Below are positions 23,245 to 30,428 of a DNA stretch of 64,000 bases, one piece after another. A program made the translations under genes and the position numbers. The notes under the pieces are model-generated. The model did no database searches, was not told the DNA's origin, and saw only the letters and a program-made list of their open reading frames with translations. This DNA is from Amycolatopsis sp. A133 (GTDB lineage Bacteria; Actinomycetota; Actinomycetes; Mycobacteriales; Pseudonocardiaceae). The stretch covers positions 1-64,000 of the forward strand of contig NZ_JAVHJU010000025.1 of assembly GCF_031082405.1 (NCBI RefSeq), read 5' to 3'. Position 1 is the first letter of the stretch. Every line of letters starts with the position of its first letter.

Positions 23245-24110
23245 TGGCGCGGGCGGTCGTCCGCGGCACGGCGGCGTGGAAGTACTTCGGCGACTTCCGC
23301 GACGCGCTCTTGGCCGAACAGGTGCTGGTGCTGCAGGTGGCGCACCCGGTCGTCGCGGCGGGCGTGCGGGATCACTCGGACTACACGTCGGATCCCTGGA
23401 CGCGGCTGATGCGGACGGTCGCCTCGCTGTCGATCTACGTCTACGGCGGGGTGGCCGGCGCGCGCGTGGAAGCCGCGCGGTTGCGGTCGTTGCACCGGAC
23501 GTTCACCGGCGTCTCGGACGGACGTCGTTACAGTGCACTGGATCCGGCGGCGTACGCGTGGGTGCACGCGACGTTGGTGAAGGCTCCTGTTGACGCGCAA
23601 CGGTTTTTCGGCGTGCCGCTGTCTGCTTCGGAGCTCGAGGAGTACTACGCGCAGATGCGCGACATCGGGCGGCTGCTGGGTGTGCGGGACCGTGATCTGC
23701 CGCCGGACTGGGCGGCGTTCGAGCGCTACTACGACGGGATGGTCGCGGGTTTCGGCGCGAACGCGGCGATCGACACGCTCTTCGAGACGATCCGGACGGT
23801 GCGGAAACCGGTGAAGTGGCTGCCGGATGCGTGGTGGCGGGGGTTGCAGCGGGGACAGCTGTTCTTGATCCGGGCCACCTTGCCGCCTGCACTGCGGGAG
23901 CTGCTCGGTCTACAGTGGACGAAAGCGGACCAGCGCCGGTTCGAGCGGTTCGCGGCCTGGGTGCGGGCGGTGAGCAGGCCGGTTCCGGCCGCGGTGCGGA
24001 CCGCGCCCATGCGGTGGACCGGGAAGCTCAACGTGTGGCTCCGGGCGCACCCGCGGGTGTATCGAGCGTTGATCCGCCGCGACGGGCCGGGCGCGAAGCC
24101 GAACCTCTGA
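23244..24110 (+). CDS. MpaB/DUF2236-type oxygenase-like protein
   Basis: A 288-residue protein with the DUF2236 (oxygenase MpaB / latex-clearing-type) pattern: DALLAEQVLVLQVAHPVVAAG with an early His, then RLMRTVASLSIYVYGG, then AYAWVHATLV with a second His, and a later ASELEEYYAQMRDIGRLLG block. These proteins are haem- or iron-binding oxygenases or oxidases acting on lipophilic substrates in characterised cases. It is the third gene of the amidase-TetR operon, joined by a one-base overlap, which suggests a joint catabolic or detoxifying role. Confidence 0.82.
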   Translation: MARAVVRGTAAWKYFGDFRDALLAEQVLVLQVAHPVVAAGVRDHSDYTSDPWTRLMRTVASLSIYVYGGVAGARVEAARLRSLHRTFTGVSDGRRYSALDPAAYAWVHATLVKAPVDAQRFFGVPLSASELEEYYAQMRDIGRLLGVRDRDLPPDWAAFERYYDGMVAGFGANAAIDTLFETIRTVRKPVKWLPDAWWRGLQRGQLFLIRATLPPALRELLGLQWTKADQRRFERFAAWVRAVSRPVPAAVRTAPMRWTGKLNVWLRAHPRVYRALIRRDGPGAKPNL

Positions 24111-24120
24111 CGGCGATCTC

Positions 24121-24183
24121 GCGTGTCCGGAAAGGCATCACGCGTGTCTGGAGGGGCATCACGCGTGATTGGAGGGGCATCAC
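24121..24183. repeat. Three tandem 21-bp repeats
   Basis: Units 24121-24141, 24142-24162 and 24163-24183 share CGCGTG-N2-CNGGANGGGCATCA with one to four differences; a truncated CGGGCTGAG follows. The unit length is seven codons. The repeats fill the short gap between the MpaB-type gene and the convergent CGNR gene and may be a spreading intergenic repeat of the genus. Confidence 0.85.
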
Positions 24184-24195
24184 GGGCTGAGTCGG

Positions 24196-24747
24196 TCAGT
24201 CTCGGCTGTTCGTGCGGGCGTAGTGGGCCCGGGCTTTTGCGCGGTTTCCGCACCGGGCCATCGAGCACCACTGGCGGTTGCGGCGGGGTGAGGCGTCGCA
24301 GAAGCGCTGGCCGCAGTCGTCCGCCGCGCAGATGCGGACCGCCGCGTCGCTCGTCGCCAGGTCGATCGCGTCCGTCGCCAGTGCCGCGAACGCCGATGCC
24401 ACCGGATCCTTCGGGGCGGGGACCTCCCGGCGGAGCACGCCGTCCACCAGCGTCAGGCGCGGCGGGGGCGCGGGGGCCGACGCGGCCGCGTTGTTGACCA
24501 GTTCGACGTCCATCTCCGACGGCACCTCGGGCGGCAGCAGCACCCGGTCGATCGCCTCCCGCAGCGCCTTCGCCGCCAGGACATTGCCCGCCGTCACCGG
24601 CACCGGGCCCGTCGTGAACCCGGCCAGCACCAGCCACTCGGCCAGCGCGTCCGGGCCCGTCAGCAGCTCCACGCCGCCTTCGTGCCTGCTTCGCATCGTG
24701 TTGACGAGGTCGAGGCACGGCCGTCCGCCGTCGAAGACCCATTCCAT
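24196..24747 (-). CDS. CGNR zinc-finger protein with ABATE domain
   Basis: A 183-residue protein. The N-terminal ABATE-type domain begins FDGGRPCLDLVNTMRSRHEG and ends near residue 115. The C-terminal CGNR finger is ICAADDCGQRFCDASPRRNR followed by WCSMARCGNRAKARAHYAR. It is divergent from a hydrolase gene, with TAAC/GTTA inverted repeats on both sides of the promoter. This suggests it senses a small molecule and controls the hydrolase. It is longer than the paralogue at 9951 and its N-terminal domain is complete. Confidence 0.88.
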   Translation of the reverse strand: MEWVFDGGRPCLDLVNTMRSRHEGGVELLTGPDALAEWLVLAGFTTGPVPVTAGNVLAAKALREAIDRVLLPPEVPSEMDVELVNNAAASAPAPPPRLTLVDGVLRREVPAPKDPVASAFAALATDAIDLATSDAAVRICAADDCGQRFCDASPRRNRQWCSMARCGNRAKARAHYARTNSRD

Positions 24748-24754
24748 GTCTTCA

Positions 24755-24815
24755 TTCTAACCCTTGAAGACAGTTAGAAGAAGCGCTACCGTCTAACCCC
24801 ATGAACAGGTTAGAC
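24755..24815. promoter_or_regulatory. Two TCTAAC/GTTAGA inverted repeats in the CGNR/hydrolase promoter
   Basis: Site 1: TTCTAAC (24755-24761) and GTTAGAA (24773-24779), 11-bp spacer, 8 bp from the CGNR start. Site 2: GTCTAACC (24791-24798) and GGTTAGAC (24808-24815), perfect 8-bp arms straddling the hydrolase ATG at 24801. Placement on both starts is ideal for repression of both divergent genes. Confidence 0.8.
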
Positions 24816-25655
24816 ACGCCGGCCACGGTGAACGGCATCCGCATGCACTACGTCCAAGCCGGGGACGGCCCGCCGCTGTTCCTGCTGCACGGCTGGCCGC
24901 AGACGTCCCACTGCTGGCACAAGGTCCTGGCGCCGCTCGCCGAGACGCACACCGTGATCGCCCCCGACCTGCGCGGCTACGGCCGCACCGACAAACCGCG
25001 GTCCGGCTACGACAAGCGCACGATGGCCGCCGACGTCGCCGCGCTCGCCGACCACCTGGGCTTCCCGAAGGTTGCCGTCGCCGGGCACGACCGCGGCGGC
25101 CGCGTCGCCCACCGCTGGGCCCTCGACCGGCCCGACCAGGTCGAACGCCTGGCCGTGCTCGACATCGCGCCGACCCGCGCGATGTGGCAGCGCCTCGACG
25201 CCGGCATCGCGAAGGCGTACTGGCACTGGCTCTTCCACCTCCAGCCGGACCTGCCGGAACTGCTGGCCGGCCAGAACATCGCCGCCTACCTCGGCTACTT
25301 CTTCGAACGCTGGACCTACCAGCGCCACGCCCTCGACGCCGACGCGCAGGCCGAGTACGTCCGCGCCTTCTCCCAGCCCGGAGCGCTCCGAGCGGGCTTC
25401 GACGACTACCGCGCTTCCTTCCCCGACGACGCCGAACTCGACGACGCCGACTTCGAGGCCGGAAAGCGGGTCACCCAGCCACTGCTCGCGCTCTGGGGCG
25501 CGAACGGCCTGCTCGGCACGCTCCCCACCCTGGACATCTGGCGGGAGTACGCGACCGACGTCACCGGCGAAGCCCTCGCCGAGTGCGGTCACTTCCTGGC
25601 CGAGGAACAGCCCGGCGCCGTGGTCGACCACCTGCGGAAGTTCCTCGGCCCCTGA
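24801..25655 (+). CDS. Alpha/beta hydrolase resembling fluoroacetate (haloacetate) dehalogenase
   Basis: A 284-residue alpha/beta hydrolase. The nucleophile elbow is GHDRGGRVAHR: Asp97 rather than Ser, followed by Arg98 and Arg101, as in fluoroacetate dehalogenases. AKAYWHWLFHLQP provides the His142-Trp143 pair that binds the leaving fluoride in that family, and ECGHFLAEE supplies the catalytic His264. Epoxide hydrolases share the Asp nucleophile but not usually the HxW pair. The likely reaction is hydrolytic removal of halide from a 2-haloacid, but this needs enzyme data. It is controlled by the divergent CGNR gene, judging from the operator over its start codon. Confidence 0.8.
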   Translation: MNRLDTPATVNGIRMHYVQAGDGPPLFLLHGWPQTSHCWHKVLAPLAETHTVIAPDLRGYGRTDKPRSGYDKRTMAADVAALADHLGFPKVAVAGHDRGGRVAHRWALDRPDQVERLAVLDIAPTRAMWQRLDAGIAKAYWHWLFHLQPDLPELLAGQNIAAYLGYFFERWTYQRHALDADAQAEYVRAFSQPGALRAGFDDYRASFPDDAELDDADFEAGKRVTQPLLALWGANGLLGTLPTLDIWREYATDVTGEALAECGHFLAEEQPGAVVDHLRKFLGP

Positions 25656-25750
25656 GGTTCCCGGGGCCCGGGGTCCCCCGAGCCGGGGATCACGGTTCCC
25701 TCGCCACCGTGACGCCCGCCACCGGCCGCACTGGCTAGGTTCGGACCACG

Positions 25751-27148
25751 ATGGGGACCAAATCGAAAGCGGCACTGCTGATGCTGCTGGCCGTGCTCGG
25801 GATCGCGGCCGGCGGCGGGACCGCGCACGCCGACGGCGCGCCGGGCGGCGCCGACATCCAAGTGGCGCAGACGCTCGGCGCGCGCGAGCTCACCGTGATC
25901 ATCCGCCGGGTCGACACCACGCCGTCACCACTGCGGGTCGACGTCGTGACGCACCAGGGCACCGCGCCCGGCCCGCTGCACCTGGCCGTCGCGGCCGGCG
26001 GGGTCACGACCTCGCGAACCGACGTGGTCCTCGGCGCCACACCGGGCGTCTACGCGGGAAATCTCCAAGTCGACAAACCGGGACCGTGGGAACTCTCGCT
26101 GAGCGACGGCACCGGGCCGCCGGCCACGATCCCGTTCGTGGTGCCCGCGCGGGTGGTCCCGCCGTGGGAGAAGGCGACCTACGGCGGGTTCGTCGCCGCG
26201 GGCGCGTTCCTGCTGCTCGCCCTGATCGTGGGGGTGCGGGCCAGGCGGACCGCGTTCGCGCTCGTCCCGGCGGCCGGCGTGGTCGCCGCGCTCGCCGTCG
26301 CCGTCACCGGGGCGCTGCTGTCGGCGACCACTCCCCCGCTACCGGCGCCCGGGAGCCGGCTGGATCCCACGTTCGACAACGTCACCGATCCGTACGCGAA
26401 CGCGCCTTTGTCCACAGTGGATTACTCGCGGCCGCCGGTGAACCTCGCCGTCGAAGCCCGGCAGAACAACCTGAACCTGCGGCTCACCGACGGCGCCACC
26501 GGCCGCCCGGCCGACGACCTGCTGATCCACGACAACGCGCTCGTGCACCTGGTGCTGGTGTCCCCGTCGGGCCGGCTGAGCCACCTGCACCCGGTGCGCG
26601 TCGGCCCCGGCGACTACCGCGTCCGGCTCGCCGATCCGGAAGCGGGGACGTACGCCGTCGCCGCGGAACTCGCCCGGCGCGGGGGCGGGGTCCAGCTCGT
26701 CCGATCCACTGTGGACCTCACGGGCGCGGGTGCACCCGCGCCCGAACCACCCGGCGCCGGACCGCGGACGGTCGACGGCACCCCGGTCGAGCTGACGATC
26801 GGCCAGGGGACGCCGACCACCATCACCGCGCGCTTCCCCGCCCAGGACCTCCAGCCGTGGCTGGGCATGCTCGGTCACCTGATCATCACCGGGCCGTTCA
26901 CCGGGCCACCCGGTCCGTCCGCCGCGAAGGCACCCACGTGGGCGCACGTCCACGCGATGATCCCGCCCGTCGCCGGCCAGGCCGACCGTCCCGATGAGAC
27001 CGTCGCCGCGTACGGCCCGGACGTCAGCTTCACCTACACCTTCGCCGAGCCCGGCCGGTACCGGATCTGGCTGCAGGCCGAACGCGGCTACCGGGTGCTC
27101 ACCGTCCCCGCCGTGGTCGACGTCCCGGCGGCAGGAGCCGGCCGGTGA
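25751..27148 (+). CDS. Exported two-domain FixH/CopC-like membrane protein (module gene 1)
   Basis: A 465-residue protein with a signal peptide (cleavage near AHADGAP, residue 26) and an exported beta-rich domain of about 115 residues ending GPWELSLSDG. Two transmembrane helices follow (near 142-160 and 165-192), then a second exported beta-rich domain with a His-containing stretch (IHDNALVHLVLV then LSHLHPVRVGPGDYRV) and PTWAHVHAMIPP. The HxxLVHLxLV...HLHP pattern occurs in exported proteins associated with copper or heavy-metal handling, so metal binding is plausible. It is the first gene of a four-gene operon (25751-29226) with tight overlaps. No catalytic domain is recognised. Confidence 0.75.
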   Translation: MGTKSKAALLMLLAVLGIAAGGGTAHADGAPGGADIQVAQTLGARELTVIIRRVDTTPSPLRVDVVTHQGTAPGPLHLAVAAGGVTTSRTDVVLGATPGVYAGNLQVDKPGPWELSLSDGTGPPATIPFVVPARVVPPWEKATYGGFVAAGAFLLLALIVGVRARRTAFALVPAAGVVAALAVAVTGALLSATTPPLPAPGSRLDPTFDNVTDPYANAPLSTVDYSRPPVNLAVEARQNNLNLRLTDGATGRPADDLLIHDNALVHLVLVSPSGRLSHLHPVRVGPGDYRVRLADPEAGTYAVAAELARRGGGVQLVRSTVDLTGAGAPAPEPPGAGPRTVDGTPVELTIGQGTPTTITARFPAQDLQPWLGMLGHLIITGPFTGPPGPSAAKAPTWAHVHAMIPPVAGQADRPDETVAAYGPDVSFTYTFAEPGRYRIWLQAERGYRVLTVPAVVDVPAAGAGR

Positions 27149-27537
27149 AGCGCCCGACGTGGCCGATCGCCCTCGTCGCGCTGGTCGTCGCGGCCGGTGC
27201 CGCGTGGCTGTTCTGGGGCGGCGGCGCCGCAAAACCCACCGCTCAGCAGGCGGTTTCGGGTCCGTACACCGTCCAGTTCTCCGCGGAGGAGCCCCGCATC
27301 GGCGGGAACACGTTCGCGGTGACGGTGACCGGTCCCGCGCCCGACGCCGTCACGGTCGCGCCGGTCATGGCGCAGATGGGGCACGCGTTCGCGCCGGTGC
27401 CCGCCGGGCCGGACGGCCCCGGCCGCTTCCGCGCCACGAACGTCGGGCTGCCGATGCCCGGGCAGTGGGAGATCACCGTTTCCCTGCGCGGCCCCGGCGG
27501 GCCCGCGCAGGTCGTCTTTCCCGTGCTGGTCAAGTAG
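27145..27537 (+). CDS. FixH/YtkA-like single-pass exported protein (module gene 2)
   Basis: A 130-residue protein with an N-terminal transmembrane anchor (WPIALVALVVAAGAAWLFW) and one extracytoplasmic beta-sandwich of FixH/YtkA type: PYTVQFSAEEPRIGGNTFAVTV to MPGQWEITVSLRGPGG. A conserved Met-rich APVMAQMGHAF (Met, Met, His) is a credible copper-binding site. FixH proteins help cation pumps or oxidase assembly. The GTG start overlaps the preceding stop by GTGA and a strong AAGGAGGGGGA ribosome-binding site for the next gene follows its stop. Confidence 0.8.
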   Translation: MKRPTWPIALVALVVAAGAAWLFWGGGAAKPTAQQAVSGPYTVQFSAEEPRIGGNTFAVTVTGPAPDAVTVAPVMAQMGHAFAPVPAGPDGPGRFRATNVGLPMPGQWEITVSLRGPGGPAQVVFPVLVK

Positions 27538-27548
27538 AAGGAGGGGGA

Positions 27549-28688
27549 ATGGATCTCACCGCATCCGGCGTGCGCTCGACGTCGGTGGCAAAACAGGCGC
27601 GAACGGGGTTGCTGCCCGCGAACGTCGTGCTCGGCGGGTCGCTGCTGTCACTGGTCGGGCTCACCTGGGACATCCAGTGGCACGACGACGTCGGGCCGGA
27701 CACGTTCTTCACGCTGCCGCACCTGTTCCTGTACGCGGGCAGCGCGGTCGTCGGCCTGGCGAGCCTCGCCGTCGTCCTGCTGACGACGGCGGCGCGGCGC
27801 GCTGGACGCCCGGTCGACCCGCGGATCGGCGGGCGCGTGGTCAACGTGTTCGGCCGGACGTTCGCGGCCCCGCTGGGCTACCTGGTCTCCGGGGTCGGCG
27901 CGGCGACGTTCCTGCTGTACGGGCTGTGGGACCAGTGGTGGCACGGGCTCTACGGCTTCGACGCGGTCATCGACTCGCCGCCGCACATCGGGCTGCTGCT
28001 GTCCATCACGGTGTCGCTGATCGGCACGACCGCGGTGTTCGCCGCGGCGCGGGAGCACCGGTGGGGCCGGCTCGGCACGCTGGCGTCGCTGACCGTGCTG
28101 CTCACGTTCGGGCCGGTGCTGGCGCTCGGGTTGCAGCAGGTGCCGGACGACTACGCCGACGCCATCGCGATCGGGACGTCGATGATGGCGGTGCTGCTGG
28201 TCGCCGTCGGCGCCGGGTTCGTCCGCCGTCCGGGCGGAGCCGTCGGCACCGCGGCGCTGGTCGCGGCCGTGCAGGCGGTGTTCTGGTGGTTCTCGCCGTG
28301 GGCGGCGCAGGCCTACGCCGACCTGGTCGGCTTGCCGCTGCGGGACGCGGTTTCCGGGGTGCCGGCGATGCCGTCGCTGACGCCGATCGCGCTGCTGCCG
28401 GTGGCCGCGCTGATGGAGCTGGTGTACTTCGCCGGACGGCGCCGCGGGTGGCGCGCGGGCCGCGTTTCCGTGGTGGCCGGCGGGATCGCCGGGCTGCTGC
28501 TCGGGCTGAGCCTGCCGGTCCAGGGGTTCCTGCTCTACACCGGCGCGCACCTGCCGCCGGCCTGGTACCTGACGACGACCGCCGTGCTCAGCGCGGCGCT
28601 GGGGCTGCTCGGCGGGTTCGCCGGGTGGCGGTTCGGCGGGATGCTCTGCCTGCTGGCGCCCAAAAAGGGGGAAACCGCTGATGCGTAA
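27549..28688 (+). CDS. Polytopic membrane protein with duplicated W-D-xx-W-H...P-H motif (module gene 3)
   Basis: A 379-residue protein with about nine predicted transmembrane helices and no recognised family. Two stretches are clearly related: residues 40-58 (WDIQWHDDVGPD...LPH) and residues 127-146 (WDQWWHGLYGFD...SPPH). Each has Trp-Asp, Trp-His, Gly, Asp and a Pro-His ending at a membrane boundary, giving four His and four acidic residues that could bind a metal or haem. RBS AAGGAGGGGGA precedes the ATG. It overlaps the next gene by 8 bp. The flanking FixH-like proteins suggest it is the membrane core of a metal-trafficking or redox module; this is inference. Confidence 0.8.
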   Translation: MDLTASGVRSTSVAKQARTGLLPANVVLGGSLLSLVGLTWDIQWHDDVGPDTFFTLPHLFLYAGSAVVGLASLAVVLLTTAARRAGRPVDPRIGGRVVNVFGRTFAAPLGYLVSGVGAATFLLYGLWDQWWHGLYGFDAVIDSPPHIGLLLSITVSLIGTTAVFAAAREHRWGRLGTLASLTVLLTFGPVLALGLQQVPDDYADAIAIGTSMMAVLLVAVGAGFVRRPGGAVGTAALVAAVQAVFWWFSPWAAQAYADLVGLPLRDAVSGVPAMPSLTPIALLPVAALMELVYFAGRRRGWRAGRVSVVAGGIAGLLLGLSLPVQGFLLYTGAHLPPAWYLTTTAVLSAALGLLGGFAGWRFGGMLCLLAPKKGETADA

Positions 28689-29226
28689 AACGTTGCTCGC
28701 CCTGGCTGCCGTTGCCGGGCTGCTGTTCACCACCGCGGGGACAGCGAACGCCTACGAGCCGGTCAACATCGTGCACACCGAACGGGTGCAGGCCGGGCCG
28801 TACGGGCTGACCGTCGGGTTCAGCACCTGGCCGCTGAAAGCCATGCAGTCGCTGGACTTCACCTTCATCCCCGACGGCGGGATCGAGGGCAAGTCCGGCA
28901 CGCTCACCATGGTCAACCCGGAAGGCGGGCAGAACCGGAAGCAGCCGCTGGTCCGGCACCCGCGCAAGCGCGAGGTGTGGGGCCTGGACGTCCGCTCGAT
29001 GCCGCGGCCGGGCGACTGGACGTTGCGCTTCGCGGTCAACGGCCCCGCCGGGGCCGGCACCGGCGAGCTGCGCGCGCTGCCGGTGCTGGAACAGCCGGGA
29101 CCGCCGATGGGCGTGAGCTGGGCGATCAGCACGTTGCCGCTCATCGGGCTCGTGGTGCTCGTCGTGGTGGCCTGGCGGCGGACCCGGAGCCGGTTGCGAG
29201 GCGGGGAGCTTCCGGCAATCGGGTGA
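28681..29226 (+). CDS. Exported beta-rich protein with C-terminal membrane anchor (module gene 4)
   Basis: A 181-residue protein with a signal peptide (ALAAVAGLLFTTAGTANA, cleavage before YEPVN), a beta-sandwich domain of about 110 residues (GPYGLTVGFSTWP, RPGDWTLRFAVNG) and a C-terminal helix near residues 150-165 followed by basic residues. The PxPGDWTLRFxVNG ending resembles the FixH/YtkA-type fold of genes 1 and 2, so the module has three related extracytoplasmic proteins. It overlaps gene 3 by 8 bp and a strong terminator follows 43 bp after its stop. Confidence 0.75.
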   Translation: MRKTLLALAAVAGLLFTTAGTANAYEPVNIVHTERVQAGPYGLTVGFSTWPLKAMQSLDFTFIPDGGIEGKSGTLTMVNPEGGQNRKQPLVRHPRKREVWGLDVRSMPRPGDWTLRFAVNGPAGAGTGELRALPVLEQPGPPMGVSWAISTLPLIGLVVLVVVAWRRTRSRLRGGELPAIG

Positions 29227-29268
29227 GATTCCGCTCACATCCCGCGCCCGGACGTATCCGTGGCGCCT

Positions 29269-29313
29269 GCGAAGGCCTCCTTCACCGCAGAGGACGGGGA
29301 AGGAGGCCTTCGC
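29269..29313 (+). terminator. Rho-independent-type terminator of the FixH-like module
   Basis: Perfect 15-bp arms GCGAAGGCCTCCTTC (29269-29283) and its complement (29299-29313) with a 15-nt loop, followed by CATTTTC. It closes the 25751-29226 operon. Confidence 0.9.
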
Positions 29314-29383
29314 CATTTTCTCGACACAGCCGGATGCAGCCGGACGCGGGCGGGTGATCACGATCACCCGCGCGGGGACGGGT

Positions 29384-29638
29384 TCAGGCGGGCAGGTCGA
29401 ACTGCCCGGCCTTGACGGCGATCAGGAACGCTTCCCACTCGGCGGTGTCGAACACGAAGACGGGGCTGGTCGCGAGCTTGGTGTCCCGGACGCCGATCAG
29501 GCCGTCGGAGCCGAGGTTGACCTCCACGCAGCTGCCGCCGTTGGGCTCACTGGCGAACGACTTCTCCCAGGCGGCCTCTTCGAACAGGGACACGGCCGTG
29601 TTCGGATCGTAATCCGCGAACGACGGATAATCCGCCAT
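29384..29638 (-). CDS. DUF397 domain protein
   Basis: An 84-residue DUF397 protein: EAAWEKSFASEPNGGSCVEV, then VGVRDTK-like IGVRDTKL and a C-terminal AEWEAFLIAVKAGQFD, which are the family landmarks. DUF397 proteins usually pair with Scr1-type XRE regulators and affect differentiation in actinomycetes. The XRE partner candidate is the gene at 32809-33672, about 3 kb away rather than adjacent. The ATG is preceded by GGAGGTACGAC. Confidence 0.9.
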   Translation of the reverse strand: MADYPSFADYDPNTAVSLFEEAAWEKSFASEPNGGSCVEVNLGSDGLIGVRDTKLATSPVFVFDTAEWEAFLIAVKAGQFDLPA

Positions 29639-29940
29639 GGGTCGTACCTCCGAGGATCGATGGGGGGCGCGGTCGCGACCTGGCAGAAGGCACCCGCTCC
29701 CGGCTACTCAGTGTCTCAATGGAGCAAGCCACAGGGCCAAGCGGGTGATCAACTAGGTCCGGCCTCGACATGAAGATTATTCCAGGAGTAGGATTAATCG
29801 CATCGGCCGGGGCGCTGGCGTCGGTGAATGACTGCCTGCTCGCGGCGGGCGGTCGTCGACGCGGGCCGAAGTGCTGGAACGAGCGAGCGCCGGAACGAAG
29901 CAACCCAAGCTGCCGCAGGACCTCATGGGGGAGGATCAGC

Positions 29941-30099
29941 GTGATCGTCGAGGACAGTGCGCCACCGGGCGCTCTCGCCGCGTACCGGCTCCGCGCCTTC
30001 GGGCGGGAGGCCGTCGTGGCCACGACCGGGCTGGTCCGAAGCAGAGGTGTGGAAGCGCTTTCCCGTGCCGAAGCACCGCGACGAGAGCAGGGGGTGTAG
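29941..30099 (+). CDS. Small hypothetical protein of 52 residues
   Basis: GTG at 29941 is preceded by GGGGGAGGATC, a good ribosome-binding site, and opens a 52-codon frame with a helical, Arg/Ala-rich product (ALAAYRLRAFGREAVVATTG). It lies 4 bp upstream of the next small gene, so they may form an operon. No family is recognised. The 300 bp between it and the DUF397 gene show no other gene; a longer frame beginning at 29770 is AT-richer at its start and lacks a clear ribosome-binding site. Confidence 0.4.
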   Translation: MIVEDSAPPGALAAYRLRAFGREAVVATTGLVRSRGVEALSRAEAPRREQGV

Positions 30100-30103
30100 A
30101 CGA

Positions 30104-30358
30104 ATGGCCGTCCGGGTGAACTCGCTCTTCCGCCGCGAGGACGAAAACCACCGTGGCCGCAAGGGGATCGGCAACGAGCTGCGGAACCGCTTCGGTTTCA
30201 GCCTGATCCAGGCGCCGCTGCGCAAGACCACAACGTGGGCGACCGACCAGGATCTCCCGCTGCGGCGCCACTCCGACGGCGTCCGCACGACCCGGCCGCT
30301 GGAGGCCGCGATCGACCTGGCGCCGTTGATGCGCGGCCGCATCGGCTCGCGCGCCTGA
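30104..30358 (+). CDS. Small hypothetical basic protein of 84 residues
   Basis: The ATG follows the previous stop by 4 bp and GGGGGTGTAGACGA. The product is basic and polar (VNSLFRREDENHRGRKGIGN, then RTTRPLEAAIDLAPLMRGRI) without signal peptide or membrane segment. No family is recognised; it may act with the preceding small protein. A strong terminator follows 25 bp after the stop, which supports a real transcription unit. Confidence 0.5.
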   Translation: MAVRVNSLFRREDENHRGRKGIGNELRNRFGFSLIQAPLRKTTTWATDQDLPLRRHSDGVRTTRPLEAAIDLAPLMRGRIGSRA

Positions 30359-30383
30359 CGCCTGAACTGCCGTACCACCACAA

Positions 30384-30416
30384 AGAGCCCCGGTTCCCTG
30401 ACGGAACCGGGGCTCT
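30384..30416. terminator. Bidirectional terminator hairpin
   Basis: Arms AGAGCCCCGGTTCC (30384-30397) and its complement (30403-30416), 5-nt loop. It stands between the convergent small-protein gene and the methyltransferase gene and can serve both. Confidence 0.9.
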
Positions 30417-30428
30417 CGCTGTGGGGGG

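Noticed and set aside
29770..30099. Longer 109-codon frame beginning at 29770
   Set aside because: It lacks a clear ribosome-binding site, while GTG 29941 in the same frame has an excellent one.
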